A DNA stretch of 64,000 bases, taken from positions 36,606-100,605 of the forward strand of contig CAZGTM010000003.1 of NCBI GenBank assembly GCA_964528595.1, written 5' to 3'. Of this stretch, positions 44,453 to 51,955 are shown one piece after another; within the stretch, counting starts at the first letter, position 1, and each line of letters begins with the position of its first letter. The translations under genes and the position numbers were made by a program. Source of the stretch: CAYFKJ01 sp964528595 (GTDB lineage: Bacteria > Pseudomonadota > Alphaproteobacteria > UBA2966). The notes under the pieces were generated by a model that was given only the letters and a program-made list of their open reading frames with translations, was not told the DNA's origin and did no database searches.

Positions 44453-44776
44453 CACGACTGGCAGGCTGGGCATCTTGTGATATCCACCCGAATAGGTTGA
44501 AACAGGGGGCCGCTATTAGTTTGTATACCCTCGTGGTTGGAGATAATATGGTGTCAGATACTCGCTGATGGTCACGAGCGGTGCTGGACCAGGGGTGATC
44601 CCGCACCATATTGTTTATCGGCGACGTCCGAACTTGAACGACGACATCAACCGTTGGGGGGCGGACTGGGGTAACGCGTGAGACTGGATTTCCAGGGGGT
44701 AGTGTGTAGGCCGCGAGATGCGGTCGGGATGCGGCGATCTAATACTGTTGAAGCACCCCAGGCGAGTTGACCTAGC
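44453..44776. other. Gene-free stretch with a long-range inverted repeat
   Basis: Between the cyclase and GGDEF-EAL genes. AATATGGTG (44545-44553) pairs perfectly with CACCATATT (44604-44612). The enclosed 50 bases can form CTCG/CGAG and GGA/TCC helices, so a branched RNA element upstream of the GGDEF-EAL gene is possible. It does not match the c-di-GMP-I riboswitch signature that I know. Otherwise I see nothing in it. Confidence 0.35.
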
Positions 44777-46510
44777 ATGGATCATTTCGCCCACATATTG
44801 ATCGCGATCGAGGATGATGCCGCTATAAAGTCACTCGAGCGCGCCCTCGGCTCAACCGAACACAATTACAAGACTCGTCGGGTCGGCGATGTCGAAGGTG
44901 CCCTTTCCGCGATGGAGGGCGGTGAGTTCGATTGCGCGCTCGTCGACGCGGGCTTCGGCGGCAACGGCGACGCCAGCTTGATCGAGCGGCTGCGCGGGAC
45001 CTCAACCGGCACACCCGCCATCGTCGTCGCCAACGGGTCCGCGTCCTCACTGGTCAACCAGATGCTGCTGACCGGCGCCCTCGATTGTATCGCCCTGAAC
45101 GAGATCACGGTCGATCGTCTGGGCTTTGCCGTCGCGGCCGCCGTCCGGGTTGCAAAAGCGGAACGCCGCGCCATGGTGGCGGACGCCAAGCTGGCCCGGC
45201 AAACGCTCTACGACAGTTTGAGCGAGCTGCCCAACCGCGTGCTGTTTTTTGACAGGCTGGACCAAGTCATTTCCCTGGGCCGCCGGGAACGGCGTCAGGT
45301 GGCGGTCCTGACGATGGACCTCAACGGCTTCAAACAGGTTAACGCGACCCTGGGCCATGCCATTGGCGACAAGCTGATCCAGGCCGTGGCGGACCGGCTG
45401 CGCAGCGTGGCCCGGGATTCCGACACCGTCGCCCGTCTCGGCGGCGACGAGTTCGCGCAAGTCATGCCGACCGGCGCATCGGTGGCGGGCGCCATTCGGG
45501 CGGCTGAAAAGGCGATCGACGTTCTGCGCGAACCGATCGATATCGACGGCCATCATCTGGCGACCGGGATCAGCATCGGCATCGCCGTCTTCCCGACCCA
45601 TGGCGACGACGGCGCGACCTTGATGCGCCACGCCGACCAGGCCATGTATGCGGCCAAGCGCAACGTCACCGGTTATGCGATCTACACAGGCGGCGGCGAT
45701 GACGCCGACGAAGGCGCGCATGTGCGAAAGCTGACCCTGGCCGGCGATTTGCGGGACGCCATCGAGCGTGAGCAGATGGCGCTGAATTTTCAGCCCAAGG
45801 TATCGTTCGAGACCAACAACATTGCCGGCGTCGAGGCGCTGCTGCGTTGGAACCACCCCGAACACGGCATGGTATCGCCGGATATCTTCATCCCCCTGGC
45901 CGAGCAGACCGGAATTATCGAACAACTGACCCACTGGGTTCTGAACGCCGCCATGGAGCAACACGCCAGATGGGCGGCCGAGGGCATGTTCATCCCCGTC
46001 GCCGTCAATCTTTCGCCGGTCACCCTGCATGAACAGGAATTTCCGGCTCAGGTGGCGGATATTCTCAACAAATGGAGTGTCAAATCGTCCGGTCTGATGT
46101 TGGAGATCACCGAAAGCGCCATCATGTCCGATGTCGCCCGCGCCACCGGCACGGTCAATCAGCTGCACGACATGGGCCTGCGCATCTCGATCGACGATTT
46201 CGGCACCGGATATACGTCGCTGTCCTATATCCGCCGGTTGCCGGTTTCCGAAATCAAGGTCGATAAATCGTTCGTGCTCAACATGCTGGAGGTGAACGAT
46301 GACGCCGTGATCGTCCGTTCCATTGTCGAACTGGGGCACAACCTGGGCCTCAGCGTGGTGGCCGAGGGCATCGAAGATGTCGAGACCTGGAACTTGCTGT
46401 CGGATCTCAAGTGCAACACCGCCCAAGGGTATTTCATAAGCCGTCCGGTGGATGCCGCCTCGCTGTCTGAATGGGCCGCCGACGGTACCTGGAGCCCGCC
46501 CGAAAACTAG
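44777..46510 (+). CDS. REC-like/GGDEF/EAL c-di-GMP turnover protein
   Basis: A 577-residue cytosolic protein. Residues 5-125 resemble a receiver domain with Asp in CALVDAGFGG, but the conserved Lys is replaced (DCIALNEIT), so phosphorylation may not signal normally. GGDEF domain at about 150-305 is intact (ARLGGDEFAQVM) with an inhibitory-site RxxD (RDSD) five residues upstream. EAL domain at about 325-570 keeps VEALLRWNH, MLEITES, IDDFGTGYTS, EIKVDKSF and VAEGIED. Both synthesis and hydrolysis of c-di-GMP are thus possible. Confidence 0.92.
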   Translation: MDHFAHILIAIEDDAAIKSLERALGSTEHNYKTRRVGDVEGALSAMEGGEFDCALVDAGFGGNGDASLIERLRGTSTGTPAIVVANGSASSLVNQMLLTGALDCIALNEITVDRLGFAVAAAVRVAKAERRAMVADAKLARQTLYDSLSELPNRVLFFDRLDQVISLGRRERRQVAVLTMDLNGFKQVNATLGHAIGDKLIQAVADRLRSVARDSDTVARLGGDEFAQVMPTGASVAGAIRAAEKAIDVLREPIDIDGHHLATGISIGIAVFPTHGDDGATLMRHADQAMYAAKRNVTGYAIYTGGGDDADEGAHVRKLTLAGDLRDAIEREQMALNFQPKVSFETNNIAGVEALLRWNHPEHGMVSPDIFIPLAEQTGIIEQLTHWVLNAAMEQHARWAAEGMFIPVAVNLSPVTLHEQEFPAQVADILNKWSVKSSGLMLEITESAIMSDVARATGTVNQLHDMGLRISIDDFGTGYTSLSYIRRLPVSEIKVDKSFVLNMLEVNDDAVIVRSIVELGHNLGLSVVAEGIEDVETWNLLSDLKCNTAQGYFISRPVDAASLSEWAADGTWSPPEN

Positions 46511-46585
46511 TGGTCCGATGCCGGCACATCAGCCGAAATAACAGGCCGGAACCGTGATCGAATACATCACTACATATAGCGATTA

Positions 46586-46601
46586 TTACAATATATTGTA
46601 A
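46586..46601. promoter_or_regulatory. Perfect 16-base AT-rich palindrome
   Basis: TTACAATATATTGTAA is identical to its reverse complement and lies in an AT-rich strip about 25-40 bases beyond the inferred 3' end of the minus-strand structured RNA and 76 bases after the GGDEF-EAL stop. Could be a dimeric regulator site or recombination/termination-linked element. Confidence 0.4.
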
Positions 46602-46674
46602 AAGAAGATTGTGAGACACAAAACCTTGTTGCAATGCTTCAAGGTATCTGCTATAAGCCTCCACAAATAAATGA

Positions 46675-46736
46675 GCGTCAGGGAGCATAGGAGTGGGTCC
46701 CATGCTTCGTGTCCCGCGAGAGACACCCCCTGACGC
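46675..46736 (-). ncRNA. Three-way-junction domain of the candidate RNA
   Basis: Closing stem GCGTCAGGG (46675-46683) with CCCTGACGC (46728-46736), nine perfect pairs. Inside are AGCAT/ATGCT (46684-46688, 46702-46706) and GTGTC/GACAC (46709-46713, 46722-46726), the latter extendable to seven pairs with one G-U on the minus strand. The helices abut with almost no unpaired bases, as in compact RNA junctions. Confidence 0.55.
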
Positions 46737-46740
46737 CCAG

Positions 46741-46816
46741 GAGCCGGTCTAGCCCCTGTCACGCTCCAGTGCTTGCACGGCCCAGCGTGTTGTCGCCAAC
46801 ACTTGTGCACCGGCTC
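46741..46816 (-). ncRNA. Second multibranched domain of the candidate RNA
   Basis: Closing stem GAGCCGGT (46741-46748) with ACCGGCTC (46809-46816), eight perfect pairs. It encloses CACGCT/AGCGTG (46760-46765, 46784-46789) and the GCGA-capped GTGTTG/CAACAC hairpin (46787-46802). The two inner helices compete for three bases, so one may shorten or they may alternate. Confidence 0.5.
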
Positions 46817-48093
46817 TAGTGCGTTTCCACCTACATGCGTTGCCGCATATCTGCTTCGCCACACTTGTGCGCTTCCAACGTCATGCCGTTGCCGGCACAT
46901 CATCTTTCACGCACGGACCCGTGCACGGCTGGATGTAAGCGTTTTGTCGTCGGTCGCTGTCCATAACGTCCGCAATCCGTTGATGTGCTCAAAACGGCGA
47001 ACCGCTCCTTGCAGGCATCCGGCGGTAAACCACCTTCTGCCGGTGTCCAGCGGCGAACCGCTTTCCACCTGTACCGCTTGGACAAGCCGCCCGGTACCTC
47101 ATCTTCGAACGCATTCCCGTTTTGGACCCCTCCGCTTTCCGACCGGCACCTGCAGGGGATGCTGATCTTCCGGCGTCGCGCTCCCGGGACATCGATCCCG
47201 GATCGAGACATCGCTGCCTCTTTCCCAAATCGTCCGCCCGAATGCACTTTCGTGCACTCTTCATGCGCCTGGCTCCACCAAAACCCGCTTCTCCGCTTCC
47301 TCTTGGCAATTCGATGCCGAAACACCGCTTCACCGCCTGTCCACTTCGCCGCCGGTCCGGCCGGAGGCAGGGTCCGCAAGCGGGCTCCACCTCCAAGAAC
47401 CGAGACGCATCCTCCCAACCGTTTAGCCCGCTCTTGGTTTGCTCAACAACTCCGAAGAGTTCTTCAACCAACCTCGATCGGCCCTCCCGGCCACCTGATC
47501 AACGCTGTTTCACCAAAACCTGCTCCCGAAGGAACTCTCCCGCCGGTTCGCACATCCGAAGACGTCCGCGCCCTTGGGCGGCATCCCGAAGGACGCCGGC
47601 TTCGATGGAACAGCATTTCTCCGGCGGGCTCCGGTCCCCTTTTCTTCCCCATCCGCGAACGGACAGCGTCAATCCGGTTTCCTTCGCCTTAATCGGCTGC
47701 GGTTTCCTTGTCCGATCCGCCTTGTCCGAAGAGCAAGACTTCCACTTTCAATTCCGCCGCTTCCGCTTGATGGTTTTGCCCCCTGCCCGATGAAAGTCCA
47801 CTCCTGCGAGTTTCCTTTCTGCGGCCGGCGGCTGCCCCACCAAAGGAAGAACATGCCGTCCTGACCGAATTCCCCGTTCGTGACATCTCGGCGCCGAAGC
47901 GCTTTGCTGCCGGTGATTTGATGTCCGCTCTTCGACGGCAAGCCGCCAATTCACGACCACCTCCTCACCACCGACCGGAGTTTCCGGTGGAACCTCGCCG
48001 GGTCTGGTCTGATTGCACTTCTGAAGCAAGCTCCCGAAACACTCTCTTTGCAGAACCGGGGCTTGAGGCCCCCACACTTTCGCGTGCGAGATA

Positions 48094-48123
48094 AGTATTG
48101 GCCAAATCAAAACAATAATTCAA
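48094..48123 (-). promoter_or_regulatory. Weak candidate promoter for the minus-strand RNA
   Basis: On the minus strand, TTGAAT (48118-48123) and AATACT (48094-48099) are separated by 18 bases, each matching four of six sigma-70 consensus positions. Initiation would fall near 48086, at the first hairpin of the structured region. Weak on its own; position is the main support. Confidence 0.3.
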
Positions 48124-48240
48124 CTAAAATACTTGATTCTTTTTAAAAAAGTTGTGTATAACTTTACTTAGGCTTAACATTCTATCAACAAGTTATCCAC
48201 AGTATTATACACAATCGTTCTTTTTAACTTTATTTCCAAT
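48121..48240. other. AT-rich DnaA-box cluster, candidate replication origin
   Basis: By count, 90 of these 120 bases are A or T, in an otherwise GC-rich window. Three DnaA-box matches lie within 61 bases: TTATACACA on the minus strand (48153-48161), TTATCCACA (48193-48201, the exact strong consensus) and TTATACACA (48205-48213) on the plus strand. The last two are four bases apart. Homopolymer runs (TTTTTAAAAAA) could be the unwinding element. Flanking sequence to the left is C-rich on the plus strand and most genes to the right run rightward, as expected for a leading strand starting here. A DnaA-regulated promoter is the main alternative. Confidence 0.55.
48133..48162 (+). promoter_or_regulatory. 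Candidate rightward promoter within the AT-rich segment
   Basis: TTGATT (48133-48138) and TATAAC (48157-48162) are 18 bases apart; the -10 box matches five of six positions and is preceded by TG (extended -10). It would drive the mlaC-Sel1-mlaA genes from about 48169, leaving a 200-base leader. The -10 box overlaps the first DnaA box, so DnaA could control it. Confidence 0.4.
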
Positions 48241-48368
48241 ATCTTATCCTCCTCAACTTTCCGCCGGGTTCCTTAACGACCTCGCGTGCCCCCGGACTTG
48301 CACCGCAGCCGCAAGGGTGAAAACATACGTTCGGGTAAAAAACGTAGAGTGTTTCGAGGGTCTTCAGC

Positions 48369-49052
48369 GTGACGATGTTTGGCGAAAACAGCGTTTGTGA
48401 TGACGAACATGAGGCGGGCCGCCGACATGCATGCATCCTGTTCGGAGGCGCATTGGCAGCCACTGTCGGCGGCACCCTCCTGCTCCCGACCCGCGTCAAG
48501 GCCGCCACCTCGCCGGAAGGGGCGGCGACTTTCGTGCAATGGCTGGCGGATCAAGCGCTGCGGGTGCTGCGCTCGCCGGGCGCCAGCCTGACCGAGCGCG
48601 AGGCCACGTTACGAAAACTGCTGGCCCAGGGCTTCGACCTCCAGTTTATCGGACGCTTCGTCATCGGCCGCTATTGGCGCCGCATGTCACCCGACAAGAA
48701 AGCCGAATACCTCCGCCTGTTCGGCACCTATATTTTGAACACCTATTCAGCCCGCTTCGGCGGTTATTCGGGCCAGACTTTCGAGGTGGTTTCGGCCAGA
48801 GCGGCCGGCAAGAAGGACGCCGTGGTGCGCTCGCTGATCAATCGCCCCAACGGCACGCCAGTCAAGGCCGACTGGCGCATCCGGGCAACCGGCAATCAGT
48901 TCCGCATTATCGACATATCTGTTGAAGGCGTCAGTATGGCGGTAACGCAGCGTTCGGAATTCGCCGCGATGATCAAAAACAACGGAGTGGACGGATTAAT
49001 GGCGGCTTTAAGGGCGCGGTCCGACAAGCTGCCAGCGATGGCCTCCCGCTGA
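48369..49052 (+). CDS. mlaC: MlaC/Ttg2D-family phospholipid-binding protein
   Basis: A 227-residue exported protein. N-terminus holds twin Arg in AGRRHACILFGGALAAT followed by a hydrophobic run and a V-K-A-A cleavage-like site, so Tat export is possible. The mature part matches the MlaC fold: LRKLLAQGFDLQFIGRFVIG, RYWRRMSPDKKAEYLRLF and a C-terminal VKADWRIRATGNQFRIIDIS. MlaC ferries phospholipids between the outer-membrane MlaA complex and the inner-membrane MlaFEDB transporter; an mlaA homologue is two genes on, but mlaFED is not in the window. Start GTG at 48369 (ATG at 48375 is an alternative). Confidence 0.85.
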   Translation: MTMFGENSVCDDEHEAGRRHACILFGGALAATVGGTLLLPTRVKAATSPEGAATFVQWLADQALRVLRSPGASLTEREATLRKLLAQGFDLQFIGRFVIGRYWRRMSPDKKAEYLRLFGTYILNTYSARFGGYSGQTFEVVSARAAGKKDAVVRSLINRPNGTPVKADWRIRATGNQFRIIDISVEGVSMAVTQRSEFAAMIKNNGVDGLMAALRARSDKLPAMASR

Positions 49053-49068
49053 TACGGAGAACCGAGTG

Positions 49069-49899
49069 ATGAATTCGAGGCTTCGATACCTGAAAGATGT
49101 ACCCGCCATTGTGGCGGTCTCGGCGTTTCTGACGTTCGCCCCCGACGCTGCCCGGGCGGATTTCAAAACCGGTTGGGAAGCATACGAAAAAGCCGATTTC
49201 GCAACGGCGCTGAAGGAATGGACGACAGCCGCGGAAGGCGGTGACAGCCTCGCGCAATACAACATCGGCGTCCTCTATGACGAAGGCAAGGGCGTCAAAC
49301 GCGACCACGCCGAGGCCGTCGGATGGTGGTTGAAGGCGGCGAAAAACGGTCTGGCCGCCGCGCAGCACAATCTGGCGTCAGCCTTGATCGCCGGCGACGG
49401 CGTCAATCAGGATCACACCAAAGCATCGAAATGGCTGGGCAAATCGGCTGATCAGGGTTTGGCCAGATCGCAGTACACGCTGGGCAAGATGTATGTCTAT
49501 GGGCTCGGGGTGCCGAAGCACGCCAAAAAGGCGGCGGAGTGGATCACCAAGGCCGCCGAGCAAGGCGATTCCCGGGCGCAATACAATCTCGGCAAATTCT
49601 TTCGCGACGGCACCGGCGTCAACGCAGACGCCGTGACATCGGTCTCCTGGTTCCTGCGCGCTGCAGAGCAAGGCCACGTCAAGGCCCAAAGCAAGATGGG
49701 AACGCGCTTCGCTAAGGGAGAAGGGACTGCGCGAGACGACGTTGAGGCGCTCAAATGGTCCCTGCTGGCAGCGCAACAATTCGACATTACCGCCATCGAA
49801 AACGTCAAAGCCCTAAAGAAACGACTGACGGACACCGACATCGCGGAAGCCAAGAAGCGAGCGCAGACCTGGGTGCCGAAAGGAACCAGCGTCAAATGA
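49069..49899 (+). CDS. Exported Sel1-repeat (SLR) protein
   Basis: A 276-residue protein with a signal peptide (VAVSAFLTFAPDAARA) and about five Sel1-type repeats of 36 residues, each of the form A-x-x-N-x-G-x-x-Y-x-x-G (AQYNIGVLYDEGKGVKRDH, SQYTLGKMYVYGLGV, AQYNLGKFFRDGTGV). Such solenoids mediate protein-protein contacts. It lies between mlaC and mlaA, with a stop overlapping the mlaA start by four bases, so may serve the lipid-transport system. Confidence 0.88.
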   Translation: MNSRLRYLKDVPAIVAVSAFLTFAPDAARADFKTGWEAYEKADFATALKEWTTAAEGGDSLAQYNIGVLYDEGKGVKRDHAEAVGWWLKAAKNGLAAAQHNLASALIAGDGVNQDHTKASKWLGKSADQGLARSQYTLGKMYVYGLGVPKHAKKAAEWITKAAEQGDSRAQYNLGKFFRDGTGVNADAVTSVSWFLRAAEQGHVKAQSKMGTRFAKGEGTARDDVEALKWSLLAAQQFDITAIENVKALKKRLTDTDIAEAKKRAQTWVPKGTSVK

Positions 49900-51206
49900 A
49901 TATCGCTGGTTCCCGGCGGAAGGATATTCGCCGGTTTTGGTCGTTAGTGATTTCGCTACTTGCCCTGGCTTGCCTGCCTTCACCCGGACATGCAGCTCTG
50001 CCGCCGGACGTCGCCGCACGGATCGCAGCGGCAGCCCAGTCCGCCGGAATTCTTGCAGCCGAGGAAGCGGCGATAGGAAAGGCGCTGGGTCAGAAATCAC
50101 TGCAATGGATCCAGGCCCGGCGCGCCCGCGACAGCGGCGACAGCGCCCTGGGCGTGGCCGTCACGTCAGCGATCGCCAGCCATCCCAACCTGACGGCCGA
50201 AATCGTTGCGGCGGCGGTGGCGGCATCGCCCTCCTCCCGTCAAGCCCTCGCCCGCCATGCAGCCCGCAGCTATCCGGGTTTCGCCGGCGTCATCTCGCAG
50301 GCTGCCGGCGTGTCGCTTGGCCAAGTCCAATCCGTCGCGGCGCCTTTCCAATCGGCGACCGTTCTGCCGACATATCAGACCGCGCCGGTCTATCAATCGC
50401 GACCGCCTGCGCCTTACCGGCCCATTCAGGTCACGCCGGTCTATCCGACGCCCGTATATTCTCAGGTCACTGCGCCGGCTCCTCAGCCAACAGCGGACGT
50501 AGCCGACGACGACATGGCCGATGATACGGCGACGACCGGCGGGGCCGAGGAAATCAGCGATCCACTGGAAGGCATGAACCGGTCGATTTTCGTCTTCAAC
50601 GACGCCGTCGACACCATGGTGCTGAAACCGATTGCCGCGCTTTACGGCTTTCTCATGCCCATCCCCGCGAAAGCCGGCGCCCAGCGGGTATTCGCCAATC
50701 TCAACGAACCGTTGGTCGCGGTGAACGACCTGATCCAGTTGGACGGCGTTGACGCCGCCGTTTCGGTCGGGCGCTTCGCCGTAAATTCCACCGTAGGCGT
50801 GTTGGGTATTTTCGATATGGCCGAGGACTTCGGACTCGAAAAGCACCATGCCGATTTCGGCCAGACCCTGCATTCCTATGGACTTGGGCCGGGACCCTAC
50901 TTGGTCCTGCCGCTATTGGGACCCAGCACATTGCGCGACGGCACCGGGAATATCGTCGACGGCTTCGCTGATCCGGTTTCGTATTTCCTGACACGAGATA
51001 TGAAAATCGCGCGGGCCGTCGGTGAAACCGTCGTCGGGCGAGAACAGCTGATCGCGCCGCTGGATACGCTGAGATCGTCGTCGATGGATTATTACGCCGC
51101 CTTGCGCGCAGCCTATTACCAGAACCGCGTCTCCGATCTCAACAAGGGCCGGGGCGGCGGTTCCTCCGAGGAAGCTGTCGACGATCTTTTCGACAGCGCG
51201 GAATAA
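49896..51206 (+). CDS. mlaA: MlaA/VacJ-family protein with long N-terminal extension
   Basis: A 436-residue protein, much longer than the usual 230-260 of MlaA. Signal segment SLVISLLALACLPSPGHA could be cleaved at GHA; the Cys in LALAC is a poor lipobox. Residues 30-150 are Ala-rich and helical, 150-215 a Pro/Tyr-rich linker, and residues 225-420 the MlaA domain: DPLEGMNRSIFVFNDAVD, VFANLNEPLVAVNDLIQ, GVLGIFDMAEDFGLEKHHAD, FGQTLHSYGLGPGPYLVLPL and GPSTLRDGTG. Removes mislocalised phospholipid from the outer membrane. The ATG overlaps the Sel1 gene stop (ATGA). Confidence 0.9.
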   Translation: MNIAGSRRKDIRRFWSLVISLLALACLPSPGHAALPPDVAARIAAAAQSAGILAAEEAAIGKALGQKSLQWIQARRARDSGDSALGVAVTSAIASHPNLTAEIVAAAVAASPSSRQALARHAARSYPGFAGVISQAAGVSLGQVQSVAAPFQSATVLPTYQTAPVYQSRPPAPYRPIQVTPVYPTPVYSQVTAPAPQPTADVADDDMADDTATTGGAEEISDPLEGMNRSIFVFNDAVDTMVLKPIAALYGFLMPIPAKAGAQRVFANLNEPLVAVNDLIQLDGVDAAVSVGRFAVNSTVGVLGIFDMAEDFGLEKHHADFGQTLHSYGLGPGPYLVLPLLGPSTLRDGTGNIVDGFADPVSYFLTRDMKIARAVGETVVGREQLIAPLDTLRSSSMDYYAALRAAYYQNRVSDLNKGRGGGSSEEAVDDLFDSAE

Positions 51207-51211
51207 ACGGC

Positions 51212-51760
51212 TTACTTGCCGCGCGTTTCCCAGGCCTCGTCCCAAGTGCACGTCATTTCCAGTTGGCCGGCCGTGTTGCCCACCGCGGCAAGACAGGCGG
51301 CGGCCCGATTCTCAGGAATAGCGACACCAAAGCGTGTGATAAAACGCGGCCTGCCGCCCGCGTCATCGGCCAGGCGTTCGCAGTTCATGCGCACAATGTT
51401 GGCATCGAAGCTGACGAACACTTCCGTAAGACGCGCCACCAGACCCGGCTGGTCGCCCCCACTGATGCGGATGCGGTGGGTTATCCGGCCGCTTTCGTCG
51501 TGTTCGGTTTCATAGCGGAAGGGTTCGATACGGAAATCCGTGTCCGCCAGCAAGGGCAATGCCTTGAGTTCGCTACCGATATCATCAAGGCGCGTGCCGT
51601 CGGGAAATTCGAGTACGGAAGTGAACTCAAACCCGGTGCCCAGCACGGCAAATGTCGTGTCCCCCAAATTGCCACCGAGATCGAAAATGCGGGCCGCCAA
51701 TTCGGACACCAGGCCGAGACGGTCCCTTCCGGATATGGAAAGCAAAGCGTGAACGGACAT
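51212..51760 (-). CDS. Two-ACT-domain protein (GcvR-like)
   Basis: A 182-residue protein of two ACT domains: first SVHALLSISGRDRLGLVSEL, second HRIRISGGDQPGLVARLTEV followed by DANIVRMNCER. The G-D/R-x-P/L-G-L-V turns bind small ligands, usually amino acids. It resembles the glycine-cleavage repressor GcvR, which works through protein contacts rather than DNA binding. Start at 51760 chosen because upstream in-frame residues do not look like the domain. Convergent with mlaA, five bases between stops. Confidence 0.85.
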   Translation of the reverse strand: MSVHALLSISGRDRLGLVSELAARIFDLGGNLGDTTFAVLGTGFEFTSVLEFPDGTRLDDIGSELKALPLLADTDFRIEPFRYETEHDESGRITHRIRISGGDQPGLVARLTEVFVSFDANIVRMNCERLADDAGGRPRFITRFGVAIPENRAAACLAAVGNTAGQLEMTCTWDEAWETRGK

Positions 51761-51955
51761 GACGGACGGCAACCCCCTGTTCAACCCGACGCCGACAGTA
51801 TTCGGGGTCCCCGGAATTGACGACCCTAGCGCACGGCGTGTACATCTTTGATATCGCAACAATGTGACGGATGCCCGGACCTCATTCAAGACCGGGACCG
51901 TCGTTTTTTATTGTGGGGCGGCAGCCGCCGGACCCGATGAGTTGAGGAGCAGATC

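Larger units (their letters stand above)
46623..48095 (-). ncRNA. Candidate long, highly structured noncoding RNA
   Basis: No credible protein gene exists here. Read on the minus strand, the region has nine UUCG-capped hairpins (46993-47006, 47049-47062, 47448-47461, 47522-47535, 47552-47565, 47581-47596, 47651-47664, 47721-47737, 47891-47902), six of them closed by C-G as in the ultra-stable cUUCGg loop, and four GNRA-capped hairpins (46787-46802 GCGA, 46833-46850 GCAA, 46884-46897 GCAA, 47241-47258 GAAA). Many stems are held by G-U pairs that only work on this strand. Further helices: 47071-47097, 47184-47201, 47476-47500, 47974-47988, 48058-48072. Near the 3' end two multibranched domains lie at 46675-46736 and 46741-46816. 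A CCTTG/CAAGG hairpin plus TTTT at 46619-46645 may end it. The transcript is G-rich. I do not recognise the class. Confidence 0.62.

Noticed and set aside
44453..44776. c-di-GMP riboswitch upstream of the GGDEF-EAL gene
   Set aside because: The conserved core sequences of class I and II c-di-GMP switches are not seen; only an unassigned inverted repeat is present.
46900..47471. Overlapping minus-strand open frames of 172 and 160 codons in the structured region
   Set aside because: Translations are Arg/Gly/Ser-rich without hydrophobic core or family motif, overlap each other in different frames and lack ribosome-binding sites; hairpin structure explains the sequence better.
46985..47793. Plus-strand open frames of 235 and 223 codons across the same region
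   Set aside because: Pro/Arg/Ser-rich, frame-overlapping, no motif; they arise because the C-rich strand has few stop codons.
46623..48095. Group II intron or other retroelement RNA
   Set aside because: No reverse transcriptase gene, no recognisable domain V catalytic triad hairpin near the 3' end, and no interrupted host gene.
46623..48095. rRNA, tmRNA, RNase P RNA, SRP RNA or 6S RNA
   Set aside because: Length is wrong for the small RNAs and I see none of their conserved core sequences; rRNA core segments are absent.
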